Notes: generated by a model not told the origin, from the letters alone. 32,070 nucleotides of DNA from Bdellovibrio sp. (GCA_017745015.1 JAGIAF010000003.1:1-32070); one strand, 5' to 3'; counted from the stretch's first letter, positions 1-8,605 are shown. A program made the numbers and translations.

Positions 1-2058
1 CGCATACACTTTATTCAACACGTCTTTATAGTACTTCTCTGACTCCACCGGGACGCCGGCCATTTCAAAGGCGCGACCGACATTGAATTTCGTATCCAGA
101 CGTTTTGAATTCTTAAGCCAGTTGTCTGCATATTGCTTATGAGTTTTCAAAGCACCAATAAAATCACCCGCTTCAACTTGTGAATGAAGTTTATTATTCA
201 CGTTGGCGATGATACGACCCGTAAGCAATGGAGCATCTACGCTTGTCGGATGTTCTTTATAGTATTTAGACAGAAGATCGATGGACCTATCGTACTCGTT
301 ACGTTGTGAGTACCCATCTGCCACCATCACCGTTGCGAATTGCTCCATGTTTGGCAAATCAACTTTCTTTGCCAACTCCATGATTTCTTGAACTGCATTG
401 GCGGCTTCTTTTTGTTTCATGCCCTTCATACGAGCACTCAAAAGACGCAAACGAGCAATCACCGCACTTGGTGTTTCACCATAGCGGAAATACGTTTCAA
501 GGTAAGCACCCATCACGCGAGATTTATCCGCACCCAAGATATCTAGCAACTCACCCAACCGAGTCATTGCATAAGGCGCGTGATCACTTGATGGGAATTT
601 CTTTACGAACTCACGATACAAATCCAAGCTCTGTGGGTATTTCTGCATACCGAACAAAGACTCTGCTTGGTTGTAGTAAGCGTTTGGATAGAAGTTTTGT
701 GCTTCTGGGTATTTCTTCAAAGAGTTTTGGTACTCTGCTACGGACTTCGCGAAGTTCTTGGCACGAACCCAAACATCACCTTTGCGGTAAGACGCTTCAA
801 CTTTCAAATCACGGTTGGTAGAGTTTTTCTCAACATCCTCATATTGAGCAACTGCATCTTCCCATTTATTCAAACGCATGAACGCAAGCCCCATTCCCAT
901 ACGAGCAAGATCTTTAGAAACGGCGTTCTTATCACCAAAATTTTTATTTTCGATATGCTCTTTAAACAGACGAAGAGCCGAAAGGTTGTCACCGCGCTCA
1001 AGCGTCAGATATCCAATCTTCAATGACGTACGTTCCGCCAACGGAGAATTTGGATATTTCGCGATAGCTTCTTTATACTTTTGAATCGCTTCATCAAAGC
1101 TTGATGGACGGTTTTGTTGTTGCCACAAAGCCAAATGAACGTCTGCCGTCATGAAATCGATGATTTCGTTGTACTCTGACTTTGGATATTTTTCTTTAAA
1201 CCATTCTTGAGTCTTAAGATAAACGCCGTATCTTTGCTTTTCAAAAAGTGTCAAAAGCAAACGAGCTTGTTTATTCTCATCAGATGACTTCGGAGCGATT
1301 TCATAGATTGCTGGAGTGACTTTCAATGTCTCCCATTGCGCCACCGGGGTTTCCAACATCGGGAAAGCAATATAGTAGTTATCTTTAGAGCGGATGATGG
1401 ACTCTTCTTTAATATCATAAGGCTTAATAGAAAAACGTTCATAACCTGGGTCGCCGCCATCAAAGATACCGGCGTGAACGCCATCATCATTAGCCGCAAC
1501 TGCCGCACCTTTATTATTGATTGCCAGTACGTCCGCTGTTGCAGGCTTTCTGTTTTTTTCAGTTTTTGCTTTTACAACTGTTTGCGCGGACTTAGCGTCG
1601 TCATTTCCTTCTGGAGTTTTCTTTGTTTCCGTCCTTTTAGACTTCTTCGCAGTCTTAGCGATATTTGGATTAACATAAAAATCCATGATCAAACGCGAAG
1701 GTTGATCTGTAAGATAATCGAAAGTTTCAACGTCACCTGCAGACAAGGTAAATGAGATCACTGACTTACCATCAGTGCCTTGAGGGTTCACGGAAACAGC
1801 TGTCACCATTTCACTTTTAAAGGATGCGAAGGATTTGATTGTAGACTCATCCAATGCAGGAACAGTCATCTGGACGATAGTCTGGCCTTTTGAATCAAGA
1901 CGCTTAACATCGTAGTCCCAGTTTTGTTGACCAGATAATTCAAGGTGAACTGTATCTCCTTGAAAATTTATTACGCCATTAACTTTATTGTTAGCAGCCG
2001 AAACTGCTAGACCAAAGAATAGGCATCCTGCCAATACAACATGTCGTAAAGTGTTCAC
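1..2058 (-). CDS. Exported TPR protein with AMIN-like N-terminal region (C-terminus outside window)
   Basis: The minus strand is open for 686 codons from a GTG at 2058 to the window edge, so the C-terminus is missing. The first residues (VNTLRH, then a hydrophobic stretch ending AVSA) look like a Sec signal peptide. Residues about 25-125 are beta-rich and end with PSRLIMDFYVNP, a pattern like the close of an AMIN domain. A Lys/Thr-rich linker follows at about 130-175. From about residue 250 the sequence is helical, with repeats such as AIAKYPNSPLAERTSLKIGY and KYPEAQNFYPNAYYNQAE, typical of tetratricopeptide repeats. GTG was chosen because it directly precedes the signal peptide and has AAGGGG 8 nt upstream; an in-frame ATG at 2112 would add a polar 18-residue leader. 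It is probably a periplasmic scaffold, and its partners are unknown. The frame and export signal are clear, but the AMIN call is by appearance only. Confidence 0.85.
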   Translation of the reverse strand, partial: MNTLRHVVLAGCLFFGLAVSAANNKVNGVINFQGDTVHLELSGQQNWDYDVKRLDSKGQTIVQMTVPALDESTIKSFASFKSEMVTAVSVNPQGTDGKSVISFTLSAGDVETFDYLTDQPSRLIMDFYVNPNIAKTAKKSKRTETKKTPEGNDDAKSAQTVVKAKTEKNRKPATADVLAINNKGAAVAANDDGVHAGIFDGGDPGYERFSIKPYDIKEESIIRSKDNYYIAFPMLETPVAQWETLKVTPAIYEIAPKSSDENKQARLLLTLFEKQRYGVYLKTQEWFKEKYPKSEYNEIIDFMTADVHLALWQQQNRPSSFDEAIQKYKEAIAKYPNSPLAERTSLKIGYLTLERGDNLSALRLFKEHIENKNFGDKNAVSKDLARMGMGLAFMRLNKWEDAVAQYEDVEKNSTNRDLKVEASYRKGDVWVRAKNFAKSVAEYQNSLKKYPEAQNFYPNAYYNQAESLFGMQKYPQSLDLYREFVKKFPSSDHAPYAMTRLGELLDILGADKSRVMGAYLETYFRYGETPSAVIARLRLLSARMKGMKQKEAANAVQEIMELAKKVDLPNMEQFATVMVADGYSQRNEYDRSIDLLSKYYKEHPTSVDAPLLTGRIIANVNNKLHSQVEAGDFIGALKTHKQYADNWLKNSKRLDTKFNVGRAFEMAGVPVESEKYYKDVLNKVYA

Positions 2059-2113
2059 TCCTAGAACCCCTTTTCCCTTCCCTGTGTGATTGCACAGACA
2101 ATGCCAGGTCATT

Positions 2114-2202
2114 CCAAGGTCTATTGGCAAATATGTTCAAGATGGGCAAAAAGTTTCATAGAATTATTGTCGGTCCCGACAATATGATGACAGAGACCTT
2201 GG
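2114..2202. promoter_or_regulatory. Divergent intergenic region with nested palindromes
   Basis: The region between the TPR gene (left) and the mla operon (right) contains a perfect 8-bp inverted repeat with a 2-nt centre, ATTGTCGGTCCCGACAAT, at 2166-2183. It is enclosed by a second perfect 9-bp inverted repeat: CCAAGGTCT at 2114-2122 and AGACCTTGG at 2194-2202. This symmetry suggests an operator for one or both divergent transcripts. I could not fix convincing -10/-35 boxes for either direction. Confidence 0.5.
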
Positions 2203-2260
2203 TCCTGATTCGTTGCGCGAGACTGAATTTTCCCTCAAATAATTCCGATAGATAGGCGTT

Positions 2261-2749
2261 ATGAGAAACCACTTTAAATACTTCATCATGAGTTTACTTC
2301 TCACTAGCTGCGTTTCCGTGGAATTGCCGGGGAATAAAATGACGTCTGCAAAAGGCGTTGAATTCCAAGACCCTGGCGGATCTTACGATTCGATCAAAGC
2401 TAAAAACGCCGACAAAACTTGGCAGAGCAAAAAGTCAGGAAATACTATTTCCTATCTTTCTGAATGCGGGAACACCGCTGATCCAAGTTTACAGTCTATT
2501 GAGTCCGATTCGCTGAGTGCGCTCAGTAATTTGGAAATCTTGAAGACTGAAACAACGACATTTAATGGTCGTGGAGCTCGCCAAACGATTGCTGCTGGCA
2601 CAGTTGATGGCGTTCCTGTGGCGCTGGCATTGTTGGTCTTTAAAAAGAACGGCTGTAACTACACTTTGAGTTACGGCGGTCTTGAAAAGCAATTCAACAG
2701 TGAACTTTCTATTTTTGAAGACTTCAAAAAGAATTTCAAGGCGCCGTAA
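2261..2749 (+). CDS. Lipoprotein at the head of the Mla operon
   Basis: A 162-aa protein with a short lipoprotein signal whose lipobox is LLTSC, lipidation being expected on Cys17. The mature part has two further Cys residues (in SECGN and NGCNY) and ends with a helix FEDFKKNFKAP. The pattern of beta strands plus a final helix is reminiscent of the small PsbP/DcrB-like exported proteins, as is the gene at 26828, but there is no diagnostic motif. Its stop codon TAA is directly followed by the mlaE ATG, so it is almost certainly co-transcribed with mlaEFD. That position suggests a periplasmic or outer-membrane partner of lipid transport. The role is inferred from context alone. Confidence 0.8.
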   Translation: MRNHFKYFIMSLLLTSCVSVELPGNKMTSAKGVEFQDPGGSYDSIKAKNADKTWQSKKSGNTISYLSECGNTADPSLQSIESDSLSALSNLEILKTETTTFNGRGARQTIAAGTVDGVPVALALLVFKKNGCNYTLSYGGLEKQFNSELSIFEDFKKNFKAP

Positions 2750-3538
2750 ATGTTAACACTGATGAAGCCCTTGACTAGTTTTACGATCGAGATGCTCCAC
2801 TTCCTGGGCGGAATTGGATATTTGACTCGTGATATTTTCAGAGAGCTTTTTAAAAGCCGTATTTACTGGCGATTGTTAATCGAGCAAATTTACCAGGTCG
2901 GTATGCGTTCAGCTCCATTGATTGTGGTCACAGCCGTATCTGTGGGCATGGTTATGTCACTGCAATTCGGTCTGGGCTTGGAAAAGTTCGGCGGTAAAAT
3001 GTACGTGCCAAAACTTCTTGCTGTAACGATTCTTCGCGAGATGGGTCCAATGTTCACCAGCTTGATGCTGGCGGCTCGTGTGGGCGCCGGTATTGCCAGT
3101 GAGATCGGCAGTATGGTGGTAACTCAACAAATCGATGCGATTCGCGCGTTGGGCACCTCCCCGATTCGCAAGATCGTTCTGCCACGTGTATTAGCCTGCT
3201 TGATTGCACTGCCAATTCTTTGTGCCGTGACGAACATCGTAGCTAACGCCGGTGGTTTGATCATTGGCGCTGTGGAATTGAAACTCGATCCTGGTTTTTA
3301 TCTTTTAAAAGTTCTGTCAACTTCGAATGTCTCGGACTACCTTTCGGGATTTGGCAAGACCTTCTTCTTTGCTCTCTTTATTGCGATTCCCGCCTGCTAC
3401 TTTGGTTTGAATGTTAAAAATGGAACTAAAGAAGTAGGTATCGCGACAACTAAAGCCGTGGTGGTTTCATCTATCCTAATTTTGGTGGGTGACTTCTTTA
3501 TTTCAAAAGTCTTTTGGATGGTTGAGAAACTTCTATGA
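2750..3538 (+). CDS. mlaE: MlaE-family ABC transporter permease
   Basis: The inner-membrane permease of the Mla/MCE phospholipid transporter, 262 aa as usual for the family. The family signature is clear in the middle: ILREMGPMFTSLMLAARVGA, then IASEIGSMVVTQQIDAIRAL and a PRVLA segment. The C-terminal block GTKEVGIATTKAVVVSSILI is also typical, and about five hydrophobic segments are present. The ATG follows the lipoprotein stop without a gap, with AAGG 8 nt upstream. It overlaps mlaF by 4 nt (ATGA), implying translational coupling. Known family role: moving phospholipids between inner and outer membranes with the MlaF ATPase and the MlaD MCE protein. Confidence 0.96.
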   Translation: MLTLMKPLTSFTIEMLHFLGGIGYLTRDIFRELFKSRIYWRLLIEQIYQVGMRSAPLIVVTAVSVGMVMSLQFGLGLEKFGGKMYVPKLLAVTILREMGPMFTSLMLAARVGAGIASEIGSMVVTQQIDAIRALGTSPIRKIVLPRVLACLIALPILCAVTNIVANAGGLIIGAVELKLDPGFYLLKVLSTSNVSDYLSGFGKTFFFALFIAIPACYFGLNVKNGTKEVGIATTKAVVVSSILILVGDFFISKVFWMVEKLL

Positions 3539-4314
3539 AGCATAAAGAACAACAACCAGAACAACCTACTGAAGCACCACAAAGCTATATCGAAGTCATC
3601 GACTTCCATAAGTCTTTCGGCGAAAAGAAAGTTCACGACGGCGTGAGCTTCTATGTGCGTAAAGGTGAATGCTTAGGACTGATCGGTGGTTCAGGTACTG
3701 GTAAGAGCGTACTCTTAAGAACTCTTGTGGGACTTGAAAAGCCCGATCAAGGCAAAGTGATGGTTGACGGCATCGACATCGGACCGATGAATGAACGTCA
3801 ACTTATCGACATTCGAAAAAAAGTTGCCTATGCCTTTCAAGGCGGAGCTCTTTTTGACTCGATGACGGTTTATGAGAATCTCGCCTATCCATTGCGCGAG
3901 CATTTCCAGCTGAGTGAAAAAGAAATCTCGGATCAAATTCTTTCTCAACTGGAAGAGTTCGGTTTGGATTCTGGTACGCACAGACTGTTCCCCGGCAGTT
4001 TATCTGGTGGTATGCAAAAACGTGTGGGCTTAGCTCGTGCGATGATGATGCATCCTGAAGTCGTTTTATATGATGAGCCCACAGCAGGTCTTGATCCGTA
4101 CAATACAAAGAAAATTCAAGAATCTATTTTGAAATTAAAAGCCAAAGGTGTGACATCGATCTTGGTCACACACGATATGCCAACGGTTTATGCCGTTTGC
4201 GATAAGGTAGCACTGCTTCAAAACGGCCGCATCAGCGAGCAGTACACTATCGACAAACTCAAACAAGAGCCGAGCGGCGCTATGACTGAATTTATTAATG
4301 GAGAAAGTGCCTAA
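3535..4314 (+). CDS. mlaF: MlaF-family ABC transporter ATPase
   Basis: The cytoplasmic ATPase of the Mla transporter, 259 aa. Walker A is GGSGTGKS at residues 51-58. The Q-loop region FQGGALFDSMTVYENLAYPL starts near residue 101. The ABC signature LSGGMQKR is at 156-163, Walker B VVLYDEPTAGLDP begins near 177, and the H-loop His is in VTHDM near 213. The FQGGALFDS segment is characteristic of the MlaF subfamily. The N-terminus has a short Gln/Glu/Pro-rich extension before the ABC core. The start overlaps mlaE by 4 nt, and the stop shares a base with the mlaD start (TAATG), so the three subunits are likely made in step. No mlaB (STAS) or mlaC gene is adjacent. Confidence 0.97.
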   Translation: MKHKEQQPEQPTEAPQSYIEVIDFHKSFGEKKVHDGVSFYVRKGECLGLIGGSGTGKSVLLRTLVGLEKPDQGKVMVDGIDIGPMNERQLIDIRKKVAYAFQGGALFDSMTVYENLAYPLREHFQLSEKEISDQILSQLEEFGLDSGTHRLFPGSLSGGMQKRVGLARAMMMHPEVVLYDEPTAGLDPYNTKKIQESILKLKAKGVTSILVTHDMPTVYAVCDKVALLQNGRISEQYTIDKLKQEPSGAMTEFINGESA

Positions 4315-5117
4315 TGGAATCCAACGCGAGCACACAACTTAAAGTAGGGATCTTTCTTGCTGTCGGTATCGTCTTTATCTTAGGGTCGATTTTCTTTATC
4401 GGCGCAGACAAGTCGATTTTCCGCTCTTATACAAAACTACACGCCCACTTTGATCAAGTTCAAGGACTTGCCGAAGGCAGTGTGGTTTCTCTTTCTGGTA
4501 TCACTGTGGGTAACGTCCAAGCGATTACGTTCGTTCCAGAAAAAAACACTTTGGACGTCACAATGAAGATCGATGAAAAATACCTCAACCGTATCCGCGA
4601 AGGTTCGCAAGTGGAAATCCGCACGCAAGGTGCTTTGGGTGATAAGTTCGTCTTCATCATTCCTGGTGATCCAAAAAATCCAGCGGTCAAAGACGGCGAC
4701 TACTTGGAAGTCGCACGCGCGACCGACTTGATCGGTGTGATCTCTGAACGTGGCGGGGAAGCCGGTAAAATCTTTGATATCATCAATGAGCTTTACAAGA
4801 TCACTCATGCCATGAATGAGAATAATCGTCTTGGCAAAATCATGGTGAACTTCGAAACGGCTTCTACAAATCTGGCTCAAACAAGTAAAGATGCGCAGAA
4901 GGTTGTCTCTGATCTTTCCAGCAACGGTAAACTTACAAGTGCTGTTACAAAACTGGATAGCGTAATGGGCAAGCTAGATCGTGGTGAAGGCACCTTGGGA
5001 GCTCTTATTAACGATCCTTCCGTGCACAATCAGCTGAAGGCTATGTTAGGTGGCTCCCCACGTAAAAACCACGTAAAAAGCCTTCTCCGCACGTCTATCG
5101 AGAAAGAAGAAGACTAG
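4314..5117 (+). CDS. mlaD: MlaD-family MCE-domain protein
   Basis: A 267-aa membrane-anchored substrate-binding subunit. One N-terminal transmembrane helix (about residues 10-31) precedes an MCE domain (about 38-120) containing VQGLAEGSVVSLSGITVGNV and REGSQVEIRTQGALGDKFV. The C-terminal third is helical or coiled and ends with a segment including LDRGEGTLGALINDPSVHNQ, which recurs in MlaD proteins of this group. The final tail is basic then acidic. The start codon overlaps the mlaF stop as TAATG. It forms the periplasmic lipid tunnel on the MlaEF core in the known family. No terminator is visible in the 76 nt before the next gene, so read-through is possible. Confidence 0.95.
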   Translation: MESNASTQLKVGIFLAVGIVFILGSIFFIGADKSIFRSYTKLHAHFDQVQGLAEGSVVSLSGITVGNVQAITFVPEKNTLDVTMKIDEKYLNRIREGSQVEIRTQGALGDKFVFIIPGDPKNPAVKDGDYLEVARATDLIGVISERGGEAGKIFDIINELYKITHAMNENNRLGKIMVNFETASTNLAQTSKDAQKVVSDLSSNGKLTSAVTKLDSVMGKLDRGEGTLGALINDPSVHNQLKAMLGGSPRKNHVKSLLRTSIEKEED

Positions 5118-5155
5118 TCTTTTTCAGTATTTCCAGGCTTATCTCTTGCTTTAAT

Positions 5156-5188
5156 CCTCCTTGTGATCCGCGAGGGTCCACGAGGAGG
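5156..5188 (+). promoter_or_regulatory. Possible SD-sequestering hairpin before the 5194 gene
   Basis: The strong Shine-Dalgarno AGGAGG (5183-5188), 5 nt before the ATG at 5194, is perfectly complementary to CCTCCT at 5156-5161. Extending inward gives CCTCCTTG paired with CGAGGAGG (one G-U pair), an 8-bp stem with a 17-nt loop. If formed in mRNA it would hide the ribosome site. The pairing is direct from sequence; function is inference. Confidence 0.4.
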
Positions 5189-5193
5189 AACAT

Positions 5194-6015
5194 ATGCCAT
5201 TTCAGCCAAGGGCCAAGGCGCTTAAACGTCACCCTGTCTTTATCTTAGACAGTCGCCGTCTTATGCTTGGATTCACCGCCCTGCTGATGACATTATCGTC
5301 CTCTGCCCATGCTCACCAGTCCTGTGAGGCCATCTTTGAAGATGCTGCCCCCTATAAAGATGAAGCTATGGCCTTAGCGTTGGAGAAAGCCACACACCTC
5401 TCAGATCCCGATGGTCTTTCCATCAAAGATTTGGAATTCCTGGTCGAGAAAATCTATGATCAGAATGACGGCAAAATGTTCCGCGTTTCTGATTACTGGA
5501 AAAAATCTGCCAAAGAAAGAACTCGCGCGACGATTCTTCGTCAAGTAGGCGAAGCCGTCACTACGCGTGGCCTGATCACTTACTTCCGCGAAAATGGACT
5601 TCTGCTTGAGAGCTCCACTCTGTCGTCTAAATTGAAAATCATCAATCGCTCCGCGTGGTTTAATGCGGCTTCAGGAGTGTGGATGGCAACAGGAATTTCT
5701 CGTGGAAAGGCACCCGTTTTTATTCCGGAGTTTTATTTTAAAATCACTCCTGACGAAATGACGACGTTAATTCTGCGTGGTTTTCATTCAAAAGAAGGCC
5801 GCGAGATCTTAGATCGTCACGGCCTTAAACAAGAAGTCCTTCGCGGTTATACACTTTTTAATCGCTACTATACACGCATCGCTTTAGCCGTTGTCGCTTG
5901 GGTGCTCTATGAAAAGACAGCGGACTTCCTCAGCAAAGAGGACAACCATACAATGGAAGAATTTGGAAAAATGATCTGGGAAGAAATCATCTTGAGAAAG
6001 GCTAAGGGACAATGA
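5194..6015 (+). CDS. Exported protein of unknown function
   Basis: A 273-aa protein not recognised as a known family. The N-terminus is basic (MPFQPRAKALKRHP) and is followed by a hydrophobic core, LMLGFTALLMTLSSSAHAHQ, which fits a signal peptide cleaved after AHA near residue 40. The mature part is mostly helical and rich in charged residues, with a second hydrophobic segment (IALAVVAWVLYEKTADFL, about 220-237) that may be a membrane helix or amphipathic hairpin. It has one Cys just after the cleavage site. The start is supported by a very strong GGAGG 5 nt upstream. Its 3' end overlaps the protease gene by 4 nt (ATGA), so the two are translationally coupled and may work together. Confidence 0.85.
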   Translation: MPFQPRAKALKRHPVFILDSRRLMLGFTALLMTLSSSAHAHQSCEAIFEDAAPYKDEAMALALEKATHLSDPDGLSIKDLEFLVEKIYDQNDGKMFRVSDYWKKSAKERTRATILRQVGEAVTTRGLITYFRENGLLLESSTLSSKLKIINRSAWFNAASGVWMATGISRGKAPVFIPEFYFKITPDEMTTLILRGFHSKEGREILDRHGLKQEVLRGYTLFNRYYTRIALAVVAWVLYEKTADFLSKEDNHTMEEFGKMIWEEIILRKAKGQ

Positions 6016-6872
6016 GAAAACTCATCCTTCTTCTAACTTTTCTGGGACTGGCAGCCTGTCAGGGCAATACCGACTATGGTGGCAACATCTCTGGCAAAAC
6101 GATCGTTGGCGGTGAAGAGGCCGATGCGACCAATCCGCTGTCACGTCTTATTTTATCTCATCGTACTATTCTTACGGATAACGGTGGCGAAGATGCTGAA
6201 GGTACAGAAGTACGCTACCTTCAATGCTCTGCTTCGGCGTTGACTAAGACTTTGATTCTAACAGCAGCTCATTGCGTGAAGCCTGATACCTCAAGTACCA
6301 TCGACTTCAAAGATGCTGATGGCAGATGGGTCAGCACACCTGTTGTCAAAGCTACTATCATCGATGAATACCAAACGAACAATGATGCCGATCTTGCGAT
6401 CCTGACGTTGAGTCAACCTCTGCCAGATTTCATCCAAATGGTGACTTTACCTGAACCGACATTGCCGATTGATTTGAAAAAAACCAAGCTGATGGCAGCA
6501 GGCTGGGGTCGTAATGTGGACGTCGCACCTTATGGTGGCGCAGGCACTTTGCGTTTCGTCGGTGTGAGCATCACCAATTATGCGATCGAAGAAAGCACCT
6601 TCATCGTCGACCAAACCGATGGCAAAGGCATGTGCCAAGGCGATTCCGGTGGACCCGGTTTGATTGAGTTCCAAGGTAAGAACTACGTCCTTGGCGTTGC
6701 GAAGAAAACTATGTTCGTGCAAACAGAAGATGATTCTGAAACACACAAGTGCAATTACAAAGGTACTTATGTGAATGTCTTAAAGTACAAGAAATGGATT
6801 GTCGACACTGTAAATGCGCTATCGCAAGAACCGGCTCAGTCTTCGCTTTCTGAAGACGGCGCGAGTCTTTGA
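6012..6872 (+). CDS. Trypsin-like (S1) serine protease, lipoprotein
   Basis: A 286-aa chymotrypsin-fold protease. The signal peptide ends in a lipobox LAAC with lipidation expected on Cys16, so the enzyme is membrane-anchored outside the cytoplasm. The activation-site motif IVGG is at 31-34, preceded by GKT rather than the usual basic P1 residue. The catalytic triad is complete: His87 in TAAHC, Asp127 in NNDADLAIL, and Ser212 in GDSGGP. Extra Cys pairs (QCSAS with AHC, GMCQG with HKCNY) match S1 disulfides. It begins with a 4-nt overlap on the previous gene. Its last 37 nt overlap the 3' end of the DUF721 gene on the other strand. Such proteases are common in predatory Bdellovibrio; the target is unknown. 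Confidence 0.93.
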   Translation: MRKLILLLTFLGLAACQGNTDYGGNISGKTIVGGEEADATNPLSRLILSHRTILTDNGGEDAEGTEVRYLQCSASALTKTLILTAAHCVKPDTSSTIDFKDADGRWVSTPVVKATIIDEYQTNNDADLAILTLSQPLPDFIQMVTLPEPTLPIDLKKTKLMAAGWGRNVDVAPYGGAGTLRFVGVSITNYAIEESTFIVDQTDGKGMCQGDSGGPGLIEFQGKNYVLGVAKKTMFVQTEDDSETHKCNYKGTYVNVLKYKKWIVDTVNALSQEPAQSSLSEDGASL

Positions 6873-7249
6873 ATCATCTCACGAATCCCTGTTTGATCGT
6901 CTTGAGGAACCTCGCGGCGATCCAGGGTGAACTTGATATACTTAACAAAGTTATTCTCAAATTTCGAATTGATGGTGTCGCGGATTTGATCCTTCAAAAA
7001 GATCATCTGCTGCATCCACGCTGAGTTGCGGACCCAGACGTACAAAACGCCTCTTTGGAAGCCCACCGGCTCTGCATTTTTTGCAATGGTAGGACCGACA
7101 ACTTCCTCCCATTTCGCCCATAATTTCCAACGCATGAACTGTTCTGACAATGGCGACTTGCCATTTTCAAAAAGACTCTGTAGGACTTCAGATCCTAGAG
7201 TAAGCTTGCGCTTTGCATTTTTTGGGTTGCTTGGATCATTTGAATTCAT
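6836..7249 (-). CDS. DUF721 / DciA-like protein
   Basis: A 137-aa protein from ATG 7249 (a TTG three codons upstream at 7258 is an alternative; neither has a clear SD). The core WKLWAKWEEVVGPTIAKNAE followed by GVLYVWVRNSAWMQQMIFLK is the DUF721 pattern (W-x-x-V-V-G ... L-x-V-x-V-x-x-S-x-W). DUF721 includes DciA, which helps load the replicative DnaB helicase in bacteria lacking DnaC; that function is known for the family but not shown here. The tail is acidic. The gene is divergent from trmFO with 36 nt between starts, and its last 37 nt lie inside the convergent protease gene. Confidence 0.85.
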   Translation of the reverse strand: MNSNDPSNPKNAKRKLTLGSEVLQSLFENGKSPLSEQFMRWKLWAKWEEVVGPTIAKNAEPVGFQRGVLYVWVRNSAWMQQMIFLKDQIRDTINSKFENNFVKYIKFTLDRREVPQDDQTGIREMIQRLAPSSESED

Positions 7250-7285
7250 GCGATTCAACTACGTTAACAAAGGAATCTGAAAAAG

Positions 7286-8605
7286 ATGACCAATTTCACG
7301 CAAAATCAAAAAATTTCAGTTGTTGGCGCGGGGCTCGCAGGCTCTGAGTGCGCATTGCAGCTTGCTGACATGGGTTATAAAGTGGTTCTTTTCGAAATGC
7401 GCGACAAAACAATGACTCCGGCGCATAAAACTCACAAATTTGCAGAACTCGTGTGTTCTAATTCTTTTGGCACAATGAACGAAGTTTCCGCTCCAGGACA
7501 GCTTAAATGGGAAGCGAAACACCTTGGCTCCCACATCCTTTCCCTAGCCTATGAGTCCGCTGTTCCCGCAGGACAAGCTTTGGGTATGGATCGCGAAGTA
7601 TTCTCTCAGCTTGTTACCGATAAAGTTAAAAACCACCCGAACATCGAAATTCGCACAGATGTCGTAAAATCCTTGGCGGACGTTCCTCGCCCGACAGTGA
7701 TCGCGACAGGTCCACTGACTCACGATGAACTTGCGGAAGATTTACGTAAGCATTTCGGTGATGAGTTCTTGTATTTCTTTGATGCGATTGCGCCGATCAT
7801 CGATGCAGAAACAATCAATACGGAGATCGCGTGGAAAGCGGATCGCTGGGGCAAAGGCACAAATGATTACTACAACTGCCCCATGAACAAAGAGGAATAC
7901 AACCGCTTTGTAGAGGAAGTTGCTAACGCTCGCAAAATTGAACCTAAAGATTTCGAAAAAACAGAATTCTTCGAAGGCTGTATGCCGATTGAAGTGATGG
8001 TGGACCGTGGCCCGCAGACATTGCGTTTTGGTCCCATGAAACCGATTGGCTTGGATGACCCTCGCACCAACCGTTATCCCTGGGCTGTCGTGCAACTTCG
8101 CCAAGACAATAAAGAAGGCACGGCTTACAACATGGTAGGCTTCCAGACACGCATGGCTTACGCAGAACAAGTGCGTGTCTTCCGTATGATCCCAGGTCTT
8201 GAGAATGCAGAATTCTTGAAACTAGGCAGCATCCACAGAAACCTCTTTATCAACACACCGAAGAGATTGAATAAAGATCTCTCCAGCAAAAATGATCCAT
8301 GGTTGTTCTTTGCTGGTCAAATCACTGGCGTTGAAGGTTATTTCGAGTCAACGTGCGTGGGCTTATTGGTTGCGAAATTCTTAGATCAAAAATTGAAAGA
8401 CAAACCTTTCAATCCTCCACCACGCGCTTCTGCGATGGGCTCTTTGCTTGAGGCGATCACCGATGAAACTCGTGCTGATCACTTCCAACCGACGAACATC
8501 AACTTTGCTCTGCTTCCTCCATTGGCGGAAAAAGAAAGAGACAAAGAAATTCGTAAAAAGAAACAAATCGATATCGCTCGGGCTGCTATCACTTCTTGGA
8601 CTTAG
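7286..8605 (+). CDS. trmFO: TrmFO, folate-dependent tRNA (uracil-54) methyltransferase
   Basis: A 439-aa FAD protein that makes ribothymidine at position 54 of tRNA using methylene-tetrahydrofolate. The N-terminal dinucleotide motif is VVGAGLAGSECA (GAGLAG at 14-19). Family blocks follow in order: ELVCSNSFGTMNE, SAVPAGQALGMDREVFSQLV, IATGPLT, FEGCMPIEVMVDRGPQTLRF, GPMKPIGLDDP, QLRQDN, YNMVGFQT, and FAGQITGVEGYFESTCVGLL. Length and motif order match the family. AAAGG lies about 12 nt before the ATG. The upstream DUF721 gene is divergent. No terminator was identified after the TAG. Confidence 0.97.
   Translation: MTNFTQNQKISVVGAGLAGSECALQLADMGYKVVLFEMRDKTMTPAHKTHKFAELVCSNSFGTMNEVSAPGQLKWEAKHLGSHILSLAYESAVPAGQALGMDREVFSQLVTDKVKNHPNIEIRTDVVKSLADVPRPTVIATGPLTHDELAEDLRKHFGDEFLYFFDAIAPIIDAETINTEIAWKADRWGKGTNDYYNCPMNKEEYNRFVEEVANARKIEPKDFEKTEFFEGCMPIEVMVDRGPQTLRFGPMKPIGLDDPRTNRYPWAVVQLRQDNKEGTAYNMVGFQTRMAYAEQVRVFRMIPGLENAEFLKLGSIHRNLFINTPKRLNKDLSSKNDPWLFFAGQITGVEGYFESTCVGLLVAKFLDQKLKDKPFNPPPRASAMGSLLEAITDETRADHFQPTNINFALLPPLAEKERDKEIRKKKQIDIARAAITSWT

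Noticed and set aside
1336..1755. 139-aa plus-strand frame
   Set aside because: It is antisense to the TPR gene, whose minus frame is open throughout with protein-like composition.
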